From positions 57,485,945 through 57,549,944 of the forward strand of contig OX419755.1 in assembly GCA_948567375.1 (NCBI GenBank): DNA of 64,000 nt, read 5' to 3'. Below, piece after piece: positions 46,200-57,489 of the stretch (position 1 is the stretch's first letter; the number at the start of each line of letters is the position of its first letter). Under the pieces are notes generated by a model. It saw only the letters and a list, made by a program, of their open reading frames with translations, searched no databases and was not told the origin of the DNA. Both the position numbers and the translations under genes were made by a program. Source of the stretch: Lunularia cruciata (taxonomy: Eukaryota > Streptophyta > Marchantiopsida > Lunulariales > Lunulariaceae).

Positions 46200-47160
46200 C
46201 CCATGAAACATCTATTTGTATTATAGATCATTGTTTTCCCTATGACATAGAGAGGTACTTCTTGCCTATGTGCTCTATTTTTAACTCCAATGATCTTCCA
46301 TTGGTGAGTTCTCACTACTTTCTTTCTCTAGTGGACCATGGGATCGTAGTGCTCTATCCATGACATGCCTAAGATTGCATCATAATGAGCTAATTGTATC
46401 ACTTGCCACTTAATTGCTTCCTAATATTCTCTTATAGAGAGTGCTGCGTTTCTAGGTAACAACTTTAATCCTCTTTCTTTGTCCATTAGGTAACTTGACT
46501 TCTTCACTCTCATCCTTCTCTAGATCCATCCCCAATCTCAGTGCAACAAAGCAAGACAAGAAATTCTTTGTTGCTCTATGATCTATCAATACTCTCACCT
46601 GATTGCCTTCTAAGACTCAATTCACAACAATCAATTGTGAGTTTTCCTTTCCAGTTCTTTGCGCACTCGTCTACTTCTTCCCCTTGCTTTCCCCCTTCCC
46701 AATTGAGCTAGTAAGGTTGTGAGGTGCATTTACTTGCGATTTTTGTTTTCCATGGTGATTTTTCATCCTCCTCTTTAATTCATCTCTCCATGTTGTTCAA
46801 AGATTACTTGTATGGAGGCCAAGGGCCTCTAAGAAGACGAGCATGATAAATGATTGATATATGCCCAATACAACCACAATTGTAACAATAACATTGTTCT
46901 CCTCAAGGTCCTTTTCCTTGTGCAACTCCCTCTCTCTATTCTTCCACTTGTCCTTGTTCTCCTTGGAGTGGTCATGCTCCTCAGTCTCAAAACTAAAGGT
47001 TTCCCAATTCTATAGGAATTGATCTATCCACATGTGGCATTTCACAGTAGTAATGTTGAGATAGAACTACTCCTTCAGCTCCTCTAAGTGCCTGAGCTAT
47101 TCTTTGAGTGCAAGCAATGGCCTAAAATATAGTACAAGGATTTTGTACCATGACTTCTTG
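46200..47160 (-). pseudogene. GYP-D gag knuckle and protease
   Basis: At 46855-46905 the minus strand reads CYNCGCIGHISIIY, a CCHC knuckle with the last Cys changed to Tyr. At 46540-46660 it reads VRVLIDHRATKNFLS, the retropepsin active-site region with Ser-Gly changed to His-Arg. The gag is cut at about 47160, next to the chromovirus LTR fragment. Confidence 0.65.
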
Positions 47161-47188
47161 GCAAATCTGCTGCTTCAACCCTCATTCT

Positions 47189-47475
47189 GCACCCCAAGTA
47201 GGTAGCTTTTAGAAGGAAGCTTCTAGAAGCTTCCAACTAGCTTAACTTGCATGCCAAGTAGACGGTTTCTAGAAGGAAGCTTCCTAAGAAGCTTGGCTTG
47301 CACTCTAAGAAAATGGTTCAAGGAAGCTTCTTGAGAAGCTTCTCAAGGGCCTTGTATGCTACCTATAAATACCAAAGCCAAAGTTTATTCTAGGCATTTG
47401 TAGTTTTCCCACATTCAAGTGTCCCAATGTGAGTTTCTATTCTCTTATTTCTCTCCTTGGTCTTGATCTTTTACA
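47189..47475 (+). repeat. Chromovirus LTR fragment, 5' truncated
   Basis: Matches the chromovirus-1 LTR from its first third to the end TTTTACA. The four-module heat-shock element is intact at 47215-47234. No primer site follows, so it is not attached to a 5' internal region. 47476-47640 is unassigned. Confidence 0.85.
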
Positions 47476-47649
47476 TTTACCATGGCACACAAAAAATACT
47501 CCCAAGACAAGGTAACAAAGAATGACTCCCAAGGCATAGTAACATAAATAACTTCTGAGACACAAAATCATAAAAGAAATGTCGAGTTCATTGTAACATA
47601 AAGAAAAAAACTCTCACACCAAATGGCATTAATGCTACGTGTAGATTCT

Positions 47650-49318
47650 TTCCCCGAGGACACCACATGATCTACCAAAGGGATTACACTCTGATTTTGG
47701 TACACCCTTCAAGATTGAGTTATTGCCAAGGAGTACTCCAATGAGTAGACCAATCTATCGGCTCTCACCAAAGGAGTTGGAGGAGCTACGAACAACACTT
47801 ACAAAGTTGTTGTTGAAGGACTTCATATGACATAGTACCTCTCCTTTGGGAGCACCGGTACTATTCATTCCAAAGAAGGATGAAGGACTTCATTTTTGTA
47901 TTGATTACCATGGGCTCAATAAGCAAACAAGGAAGAATGCATATCCCTTGCCTTGGATCAATGACTTGCTTGATCAATTGAGTGGAGCACAATATTTTTC
48001 CAAGTTGGATCTTCACAACGGCTATTGGAAAATCCTTATTGATAGGGAGGATATGCAAAAGACTACCTTTTGCACAAGATATGGGCATTTTGAGTGGAGA
48101 GTTCTACCTTTCAAGTTCACTGATGCTCCAACAATCTTCATGGATCAGATGCATCGAGTGTTGGATGGACTATTGGATTAGTACGTGGTGGTGTTCTTGG
48201 ATGATATCTTAATCTATAGCAAGATAGATGAAGAACACGTGAATCATGTGCAAGAAGTCCTAAGATGACTATGACAATGGAAATTTTACTACAAGAAGTT
48301 GAAGTATACCTTTTGGCAGAAGGAAGTTACCTTCTTGGGTCACAAGATCTCATTGAAGGGGATCAAGATGGAAGAGGAGAAAATCAAGGCCATTACTAAT
48401 TGGCCTACTCCAAAGAATGCTATAGAAGTACGTGTATTTAATGGATTGGCCAATTTTTATCAACAATTCATCCACTATTATGCTCATGTAGTTGCACCAT
48501 TGATTGACCTCTTAGATAAGAACTTGAGCTTCAAGTGGACCACCAAGCATGAAGAATCATTCTAGAAGTTGAAACATATGGTGTCTTCAAGACCTATTCT
48601 TCAACCATATGATCCTTAGCTACCTTGTGTGGTTGATTTTGATGCTTCTAACTTTGCAATTGGAGCCGTGTTACAACAAGAATTCCCAAATGGACTACAT
48701 CCCATTGCCTTTGTGTCTCACTAACTAAATACAATTGAAAGAAATTACTCTGCTTGTGATCATGAACAACTTGCAATGGTATGGAGGCATTACCTCTTGG
48801 AGAAACAAGTGATCATGCAAACTGATCACAAACCATTGTTGTAGGTCTTATGCTTGGAACACATGAAGAGTCAAAATCATTGATGGGAGGAGCAACTCCA
48901 ATTGTTTGACATCAAACTTGAGTACAAACCAGGTCGGTTCCATGTCATCCCTGATGCTCTATCATGACGACCTGATTTGAAGTCTCTTCCTCTCATTATA
49001 GTGGCAATTACAACGGTGTCAATTGACTCCAAGGTCGAAAACAAGTTTTGATCAACTCTACAACAAGATCCCTTCTCCATGGTACATGGTCATTTGACAG
49101 CATGCAACAAGGAGTACAACACTTCTCCTTCAAGGAAGACCTTCTATTCCATGAGGATCGGATCTATGTTCCAGCCAAAGGTGATCTCCGACTTCTGCGC
49201 CTTCAAGAAGCACATGATTTACCAATTGTTGGTCACATGGGTATGGACAAGACCTTGGGTACCCTCCAATGCCAATGGTGGTGGCCCAACATGGCACGAA
49301 ATGTTCAAGCATTTGTCA
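47650..49318 (+). pseudogene. Chromovirus pol fragment (RT, RNase H, integrase zinc finger)
   Basis: Colinear with 57500-59170 of chromovirus-2. [50 protein letters not shown] and VVVFLDDILIYSK. RNase H: VVDFDASNFAIGAVLQQEF and QTDHKPLL. Integrase start: HDLPIVGHMGMDKTLGTLQC. It stops abruptly at about 49318, where homology passes to a MULE on the other strand. It also lacks gag and LTRs, so it is an isolated fragment. Confidence 0.88.
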
Positions 49319-50060
49319 TTTGTCACTGTCATGCCTGTTCCATGCAATAGAGGCATCTGCTATTGGTTGGTCTTGTACATGTTGTCAATGGAAAAGACCT
49401 TGTTAGCTAAATATAGTTTGGCAATGCTCTCTATTGACTTAGGGAAGATGAAAAGGCAAGTAAGATTGCCAACATGGTTGTGTTTGACCTCATGCAAGAC
49501 AACCCATAGAATCAAGGGTATCCAATAAGGTTTCAATTGCTTTTCTGCCAGCCAACATCCTTCTCTTCTTGGCCTTCTTGATATTGTAAATGTCTTGAGC
49601 TGTTGAGAGGTTGGTAACATCATGTTTATATAAGACACCCAAAACAATAGAGGTTGTGCTTTGATGTGTGTCAGGTTGTGAACAATGTCAACCTCAATCG
49701 TGGAGAGGGATCTTGCAGCTGGATATACAGCCATATTTTCCACCGCTTCATGGTTGTGTTCTGCATTGGTCACTATGGATAACCAACTATCACTATCTTT
49801 CTCCTGTTTGCAAATAATGAGCTGAAAAGGACACTCTTGGTGGAGCGTGGAATAGAGTAGAAAGTACTTCCGTGCTTCGAATATGTGCTTGACTGGCGGG
49901 CTTACCACCATGGATGCATGTCAAGCATATGTTTTTAACTCCGCCTCCTAGCTTCTTTCCAACAGTTTGCATATGTTGACTCTTTAGTGCATAACCATTT
50001 GTCAAAGCAAAGGTTTTTACTGTGGCCATGGCTTTCTCAATCAAATTCTAACATGCATCC
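49312..50060 (-). pseudogene. FAR1/MULE-type transposase fragment
   Basis: Minus strand 49793-50044 begins ATVKTFALTNGYALKSQHMQ and has a CIHGGK segment, the N-terminal part of a FAR1/WRKY-GCM1-like zinc finger. 49360-49911 continues with QECPFQLIICKQEKDSDSW and NAEHNHEAV, the C and H-x-H ligands of that finger. It then runs into the transposase domain start, FIFPKSIESIAKLY and VFSIDNMYKTNQ, with QMPLLHGTGMTVTND after one stop. DNMYKTN matches the first conserved Asp block of MULE transposases. The remainder, including the other catalytic residues, is missing. No terminal inverted repeat was found. Confidence 0.8.
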
Positions 50061-52080
50061 GTGGGTGCAAGGATAGACATATTAGAACCAAAAGAAGAAT
50101 GAAGAGCAAGAGAAGATTTGCACGTATTTGCGCTTATAGAGATAGAGAGAGAGAGCTTAGGGGTAATCCCCGGCCCTTGGAGACTTGAATACTTCCGCAT
50201 TCAGTGATAGTTAGTTACTATTCAATTTTGGTGACTATGGGGCATCCCAATAAATTCACTATTTGTTGGCAGGATAACAGAAGGGTGAGGTACAAGTACC
50301 GAAAATGTGAGGAACAAATAACGCCTCCTTTGTATAAATGGATTAGTACAATTTTGATCTTAAAGCGAAAAGCGAAAAGGCGACCACATAGAACACAAGA
50401 AGGATTGGAAGACCCCATCTGGTCCGTAGGTTTTTGAAATTCAAGGTCTGACAACAAAGCGTCGTTCGTTGCTTATAGACTGTTTGTAGTGCATAGTGGA
50501 TATTGATGGAGTGAGTTAGTGGAGGTCAAGAAGGAACGTTCTTAGTTGCTATCGGTCTTCATCGTAGAAGAGATTTAGAAGGATCGAGTTTCCACAAGTC
50601 TTGTTGGAGTTTGATCTGGTCGAACATCAAGGCAGTTTGAGAAATATGTACAACCTTATGAGGAACGCCAAGCTCGCCGTACGCCTCTTTACGCACCCTC
50701 GTCAGTTTTTCAGATTGAAACTGAGAAGGTCATCTTGAACCACTCGGGCTTCCAGCTTAACCTAGCTCGCTACACTGCTTGAAGTTTATAAATTTTTCTC
50801 TAACGTCTTGTTGCAAGCCAAACGGAACATGTATATATCGGCTTCATATGCTTACATTTCTCGCATGGCTAGAGCCGATGGATGGAGCTGAATTTGACTT
50901 CCTTTGCGTGCGCCTCCTGACACGCTGATGCTTTTTCGCAGTGCACTCGACTTCAAGGCCCAAGTTCCGTACAATGAAGCACACGATCATGCATCCACAA
51001 GAGCATCTGACACAGATAATTACAGAAGAATTAAACGATCTGAATCCGTTGGTCTACGTAAGGGACATTGAGGAGGACATAGTGACCTGCAAGGCACTTC
51101 GTCTATTGACTTTTTGATGATTGATAGCTCCCGCCTTGTAGCGGACTGTTTGCATCGGGTCGTGTAGATGGATTCCACGTTCTAAGAATCGTACCTGCTG
51201 TCGTTTCATTTATATATTGCTAGCTAACACGAAATCTCAAATTCTAGTAGGCTGACCTGTCTGGACAACATACTCGAAGGTGGAGCAGTCTCTGCAACGA
51301 ACCCGATGAGGGCGACGGAAGTGGAGCGGAAGTAGGGGTTTCAGCGATGTATGTTACGAGATGGTTATGGGTGGGTGGAAAGGACAACTCCGTAACATAC
51401 CTGTTGAAGGAGAACAGTTTGAAATGTTATAAGAAAGTTGGAGTAGAGAATTCACCAAGAAATCTGAAAATTTATGACTATAGACTCTCTATCCATTTGA
51501 CTATGCAGGTGATCTTCGCCCGTAGAACTTTTATGGAAACGCTTATAACTTTTCAAAGTTTTAAGAGAGTATTAAGGGTGCCCATAAGAACCCTTGGTGT
51601 TTGCAGCTGTTAGGTAGAAGATGAAAGTGGAGCATTGGTCCGTTGCACATAACATAACAATCGAGCCTATTCCTTTTGCTCTCATTTAGTTTATGTAGGT
51701 CGTGTCACTTCATCCTAACAGTCGAGTCGTTTCCTATAAGACTCATGATCACATCGGATTCAGAGTCCTTAGTAAGATAGATTAGAAGGATTTCACCGAC
51801 CTTTCGTAATTTATTTCATTATAAAATTTTCCCAAATTAATTTTATATTTCTACTGTGTTACATATATTTGGTGATGATCTATATTGGTCTTCCAATAGG
51901 GTGAAATGTTCACTCCGTGCTTTCATCTAAATTCATCAATCGCACCAGTGGGAAAATTATTTATACTAGCAAGGTGCACTTTGATATATAGTGATGTATT
52001 TGATGATGTATAAAAAGTGTAAAAAGCTATAATTTAAGAGAATAAGTAAGGAGGAAAAAAAAAGCAAAATTTACAAAAAT
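50061..52080. other. Unassigned region with less AT-rich composition
   Basis: 50100-51650 is richer in CG dinucleotides and non-repetitive compared with the rest. A GA run lies at 50142-50155. Open frames 50204-50437 and 51347-51613 are not recognised. It could be flank of the MULE or a captured fragment of a cellular gene. From 51700 it becomes AT-rich. Confidence 0.35.
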
Positions 52081-52139
52081 TTAATGAAATATATTAAACA
52101 CTCTGAAGATGATTCAAGGTGTTGTTCGAATCTTAGCAT

Positions 52140-52310
52140 TTCCTATTTCCTATCGAAGCACTTGCCCTTAAAAAGAGCAAGTGCAAGGGGCGCTACGCGC
52201 ACCGATGCCCAGGTCCTCTGGCCGGCTTTACGATTTACGCACACGAAGACCCGCCGGGTCTCTTTACCCTAGCATTAGCTTAGTACGGAATCCCAAGCAT
52301 CATTACATTG
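52140..52310. other. GC-rich island of possible organelle origin
   Basis: About 120 bp (GGGGCGCTACGCGCACCG, then CCGCCGGGTC) far richer in G and C than its flanks. It has the look of plant mitochondrial intergenic DNA, but this is an impression. No gene seen. Confidence 0.25.
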
Positions 52311-52359
52311 TCCCTAGAGCTTCACACCTCAAGATTACTCCCGACGCATGTCTAGGTTT

Positions 52360-53379
52360 AACTTGAAATAGGTACAAATTAACCTATAATTTATAACCAG
52401 TTTATTTAATATTTAATAGGAATATGATTCAACACTTTAATCTACATAAATATTTTTTTATATTATAATAGACTAATTTATCCATATTAGGATGATTCTT
52501 AAGCATCTCTCAAATATAGTTTATAGATTTGACTGAGTAATTTTTGGGAGTAAATTTGTGAGTGTTTTATGATTTGTACGACTAAAGTCTATAAGTTTAC
52601 TTTTGTAGGTTATTGTAATTTTATACCAAATAGAAAATAGAGAGAGAAGATATAATGATTTTTGCATGCTTTTGACTATAGGCCTAGGAATGTTCAGTAA
52701 AGATATTTATATTGATAGATAAGGAGATAGAGTAATTTTTGAGTGCGTTGGCTTTCCGCATAGAAGTGTTGAGTAAAGATATTGCACATTCAACTTTATT
52801 TTGCTAGAGCCTCAGTACTTTTTGATCTATAAAAAATAGATTTAGAGTAGAGGAATAGCTACAAAAATTATTGAAGGTGTTTTCTTTAGGAGATAAAGAT
52901 GTTTGCTAGAAAACTTTTATAATGATGGATAAGTAAGTGATAGAATCTCTACTTATTTACTTGTGATTTGTGCTAGATTTTTACCATGTAAAAATACAAT
53001 TTATTTATTTATTTATTTATTTTCATTTAAAAAAATAAAGAAAATGTTCCCAAATGTCCAATTAATATTTTATTTTAAATTTTCTTTCAAGATCCTTAAC
53101 ACAATAATTCATCAAAAGATTGTCAAGAAAGCCACTAGCTACCCGTAAAGTTTTAAGAAAAGGGTAACATACATATACATTACACATATAGACCAATATT
53201 TGCATATGCTCAACTCACATTAAACATTCTCAATCAAAGTTTAATATCAAATGTCAAGGACTAAAGGGTTAATACAAGGAGCCTCAAAGACTCTTAGTGA
53301 AGGTCTATAATACTATCATGTATACTCTATCTTGGATATCCAGTTTGGTATTTTGAGTTGTTGAAATTTTTTATTTTTA
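52360..53379. other. AT-rich unassigned sequence
   Basis: No coding evidence. Contains a TTTA microsatellite at about 53000-53022. Confidence 0.5.
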
Positions 53380-53960
53380 TAGAGTTAAACCAAACTTCTA
53401 AATTGGCCATGACTAGCTAGAGTTAGTCAGAGTCAAGATAGCAACATTAGTACTTTATAAGAGTTTGAAAGTGTGAGCACCACTCATTTGGATTTTAACA
53501 CATTCAGTTTCTGTTATACTTTGATATTAGGTTACGAGGAAATTGTTGAGGACTCTTGGATTCACAACCATTTTTTATGTGGATTTAACTAAAGTCTAAA
53601 CATAGCTCATATGAAAGAATCATTGACATTAACTTAATTTTTGTGTCAAGACAAGATTACATGCATGTGAGGATTGTTCACATGAGTTCACATGAGTTAA
53701 ATGACTTTTTGCTAATAACTTTAGTTACTATGGTAATACATAACTTTTGGGTATAAGAATTTCATAACTATATGCAAAAGTGATGAGTAAGTACTCAACA
53801 TCCTTTCATTTGCAACTGTCTTTCTCTCATTGAGTTTTCTAGAGAGCAATATATTTAGTCTTGGAGATGCTTGGAGTTTTAATCTTAGAGGAGTGTTATG
53901 GAGTTTAGTTATAACTTCTTAACACATAGTATGCTACTTTAGAGCAACCAAAGGTTCATC
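53380..53960 (+). repeat. Decayed solo LTR of the GYP-A family
   Basis: Plus-strand matches to the minus-strand reading of 10777-11459 in order: GACTAGCTAGAGTTAGTCA, GAGGACTCTTGGATTCACAA, CATTTGCAACTGTCTTTCTC and CATTGAGTTTTCTAGAGAGC. Strongly diverged; no internal region on either side. Confidence 0.6.
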
Positions 53961-55064
53961 TTTAATGAGAGAAATGAATGCTCACATGTTAGGATATAGA
54001 GTATGCCAAAAGCAATAAAACATCTTAAGCCATTGGTGAAGAAATTGTTGAGTCACAAGAACCTTGGGCTAGACTCTAGAGACACTATAGAGTATGGAAT
54101 GCATGGAACTGACTGACCCTTGAGGGGGCCTCAATAAAGAAGAAAAATTGTTATCAAATAAGGAATACAAGTAAAACCTTATCAAGTAAGCAATTATTTA
54201 TTTTAGTTTCTGCTAATTTTTTGTATGTTTTTAGATCACTTTGGTTTAAAAATCTTGTAATGCATAAGCTTCTTTTCTAGAAGCAAGAGAGAAGTAGCAA
54301 AGGTGCAGTAGAGACTTTTAATAGAATGCTTCACTAGATACACCTTTAAATGACACTTCAGGGAGTTGAGGTTGGTAAGCTCCCAAACACATGCTGAAAG
54401 GGAGGGCCTCTCGGGCAGTTGATGTTTTTAGTCTTGGTTGTGTCTTATTTCAATGCATAACTGTTGGATGTCATTCATTATGTTGTCATCTAGATCAAGA
54501 TCGGAGCATCACTATGGGAAAATGGACATCTTCTCCATTGTTGATTTTCCATAGGCTTGTGATTTGACTGAGTGGTTTTTGGATCCAACTCCATCCGGAA
54601 GGCCGCCAGCACAAGACATTCTATCTCACCTTTTCATTGATGTTTGGAAGAATGTGGAGACTGGAGAGGAGAGGGAGAGATGTGAGAGGAACAATATATA
54701 TACTTTTTGAGGGCTCCAACATATAGCACTTGAGTGAATAGTAGATTCTGTTTGTTTTTCAATTTTGGTTCCTGTGGTACCTAAATTGAAGACTATGGAG
54801 AATAGAATAAAAGTTATGGTAATTTTTAGATTTTTTAGAGTTTAGAGTGATCATTACACATTGAGAGTGATGGGTCCAAAATTTTCATTTCTAATCTCTT
54901 GGTTTCATGGTTGAGCTCCATGAGAACTTAGTTTGAAAATTTTTGAGAGGAAATTGAAAGTTATGAGAGATTATAGTTTTTGGGGTTTGGATAGATTTTA
55001 TTTTCTAATGTGAGTTGGGATGTGAGGTGTTGTGGTTTTGTAGGAGATTGGGCAGCGCTTTAGG
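53961..55064. other. Unassigned sequence before chromovirus-2
   Basis: No clear frame. As the left flank of chromovirus-2 it may include the upstream part of the non-LTR element that resumes at 60743, but I found no RT motif here. Confidence 0.35.
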
Positions 55065-55069
55065 AGGAG

Positions 55070-55588
55070 TGTAACAATATGGAATTTAGCGACATAGTTA
55101 GCAAGGCTAACAAAGTAGAGAATAAGCCAAATTAGCCTGCAATATCCCAAAAGCATCTAGGAAGCTTCTTGGGAAGCTTCCCGACTACATAACAATATGG
55201 AGTTTAGTGACGTAGTTAGTAAGGCTAACAAAGTAGAGAATAAGCCAAATTAGCCTAGAATATTCCAAAAGCATCTAGGAAGCTTCTTGGGAATTTTCTT
55301 GACTAGTTAACTTATGCCCCAAGCAAGTAGCTGCTAGAAAGAAGCTTCTAGAAGCTTCTAACTAGCTTAGCTTGCATGCCAAGTAGGCAGCTTCTAAAAA
55401 GAAGCTTCTTGGTTAACTTGGCTTGCACTCTAAGAAAGCAACTCAAGGAAGCTTCTCAAGGACCTTGTATGCTACCTATAAATACCAAAGCCAAAGCTCA
55501 TGCTAGACATTTGGAGTTTTTCCACATTCAAGCGTCCCAATGTGAACTTCCACTCTCCTATTTCTCTCCTTGGTTTTGGTAGTTTACA
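55070..55588 (+). repeat. Chromovirus-2 5' LTR with duplicated head
   Basis: 55070-55187 is a first copy of the LTR head; a second head starts at 55188 (CATAACAATATGG, with TG changed to CA) and runs through the full LTR to TTTACA at 55588. The four-module heat-shock element is intact at 55340-55359. The target duplication lies outside the first head, so both heads belong to this insertion. Confidence 0.88.
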
Positions 55589-55589
55589 T

Positions 55590-55601
55590 TGGTATCAGAG
55601 C
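55590..55601 (+). other. Primer-binding site, initiator tRNA-Met
   Basis: TGGTATCAGAGC, identical to chromovirus-1. Confidence 0.95.
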
Positions 55602-55859
55602 AGGTATGGGATGGATAGAATTTATGGACCACCAAATCCACTTCCACCAAACCATTGGGATTTTCACATCCAAGTACTACCCAAGTATTGTTTCATACAA
55701 TTCATCACCTCACACTTTGGACAAGATTTTTTGCATATGATCACCATATCAGAGGAACTCTTGGTACTTCCTATTGTAACTTATGGAGAACGGTGGACGT
55801 GCTATTTCTATGTGTTAATAAATTAGATAGATTAGAGATGATGTGATAGAGTAGCAACC

Positions 55860-56765
55860 ATGGCTGCAATACCCGATATTATCCTTGCTATGCAGCAACA
55901 AATTGAGCACCTTACTCAATTGTTGGATGAACAAGATCTTCAACAACAAGAGCATGTAGAGAGAGTATCAATTTGAGAAGGAGAAGATTGGATCAAATTC
56001 CCTAAACCCAAGGTATTTGAAGGCAAGAATCTCCCGTGTGCAGTGGAGAATTTTATGTTTGATTGTGAATGTTATTTTGAAGCTACCAATCTACAAGATG
56101 AGCAAAAATAGATTCTCTTGGCTTTTAGCCAATTGGATGGAGTAGCAAACCTATGGTGGAGATTCCAAGTGAAGCAAGCTGAACAAAAAATTGTTGCACC
56201 AATCTTGACATGGGCAGAATTCAAGAGCACAATAATTAGTCGGTTCCAAGCTATAAATGCCACATGAGCTGCACCGGATAAGTTGGCAGAGTTGAACCAT
56301 ATTGGCTCTATAAGAAGTTATATCACGCAGTTCCAAAACACCATCATGCAAATTCTAGATATATTGGAAGGTGAAGCTTTGGATCAATTTGTGAGGGGCT
56401 TGAAGGCGAGAACCAAATAAGAGGTAACCATGCAAGAGCCACAACACTTGGAGGAAGCCATGTGGTTGGCCAAATGTTTTGATTCCTTGGTGGTAACAAC
56501 TTGGTCTCGACCTCGACCTCCATAGAGCCTACCGATACACTACACAGGAGTGGAGGAGTCAGCACCAATAGAGATTGATGTCATTCAACAAAGACCACTT
56601 GGCACTGCAGATAGAGAGAAATTGTGCCAAAATGGTGGTTGTTTTTATTGTCGCCAATTGGGGCATTGCATTGTTGAATGTCCACTCAAGAATGTGCGAC
56701 CTTGACAAGTTGCTCAAGTGAAGGTTGTGGAGTGGAAGAATTAGGGAAATGAGGAATCCCAATAG
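55860..56765 (+). pseudogene. Chromovirus-2 gag
   Basis: About 302 codons from MAAIPDIILAMQQQ, with several stops. Capsid-like segments FVRGLKARTK and WAEFKSTIISRFQ. The knuckle CFYCRQLGHCIVEC is intact CCHC. Colinear with the chromovirus-1 gag. Confidence 0.85.
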
Positions 56766-56799
56766 GAGATTTTGAGCCACCTATTGGGAGCTTGATTAG

Positions 56800-57480
56800 T
56801 TCAAATGGGATTGAAGGCTTGACCTATGCAAGTTTGCTTCACTTGCAAGGTACGATATCTAATCAAGGTTGTAGGATTTTGTTTGATTCTAGAAGTTCAA
56901 AGAATTGCATGTCTATGCAAATAACAAGGAATTGGGTATTCCTATCAAGCCAATAATTGGAAGTAGATTGATGATGGCGGATGGTAGAAAGGGTTATGCA
57001 TTCCGTACCTCGCATCTTGTTACCTTCAAGATTGGGAAGGAGTATTTGGAGTGTATGAGGTTGGTAGTGGCACCTCTACACTATGATATTATTCTAGGTC
57101 TACCTTGGCTTGAATGTCATAAGGTTCAATTTGATTGGACCCAACGAAAAATTCAAGTACAACACCAAGGTAGGAATATCTGATTAGGTTGTCTGGCACC
57201 TCTGAGTAAGACACCTAAGAATAATCAATCCCAAGATGGGAAGTTTATTGGGAAGGTAGCCATAGAGCGAGCCTTGAAGGGAAATGAGTCCCAAGATGGG
57301 AAGTTTGCCAAGAAGGCAACCATAGAGCAAGTTTGGAAGAGAGATGAGTCCCTAGAAGGGAAGTTTGTTAGCAAAGCAACCATAGAGCAAGCTTTGGAGG
57401 AAGATAAGTATGTATTCATGGTGTGGATCAAGCCAATTGCACAAGAACAATCTGAGGAGGGCCAAGAGCCTCATCAAGTA
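56800..57480 (+). pseudogene. Chromovirus-2 protease and repeat linker
   Basis: The protease active site reads FDSRSSKNCM, so Asp-Ser-Gly has become Asp-Ser-Arg and catalysis would be lost. The second motif IILGLPWLECHKVQFDW is kept. A stop at 57181 is followed by the linker with the 60-bp repeat array (57229-57408). Confidence 0.82.
57229..57408 (+). repeat. Three-fold 60-bp tandem repeat, chromovirus-2 copy
   Basis: Same array as 15239-15418, with unit sequence SQDGKFAKKATIEQVWKRDE in the middle unit. Confidence 0.8.
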
Positions 57481-57489
57481 ATGGTTGAT

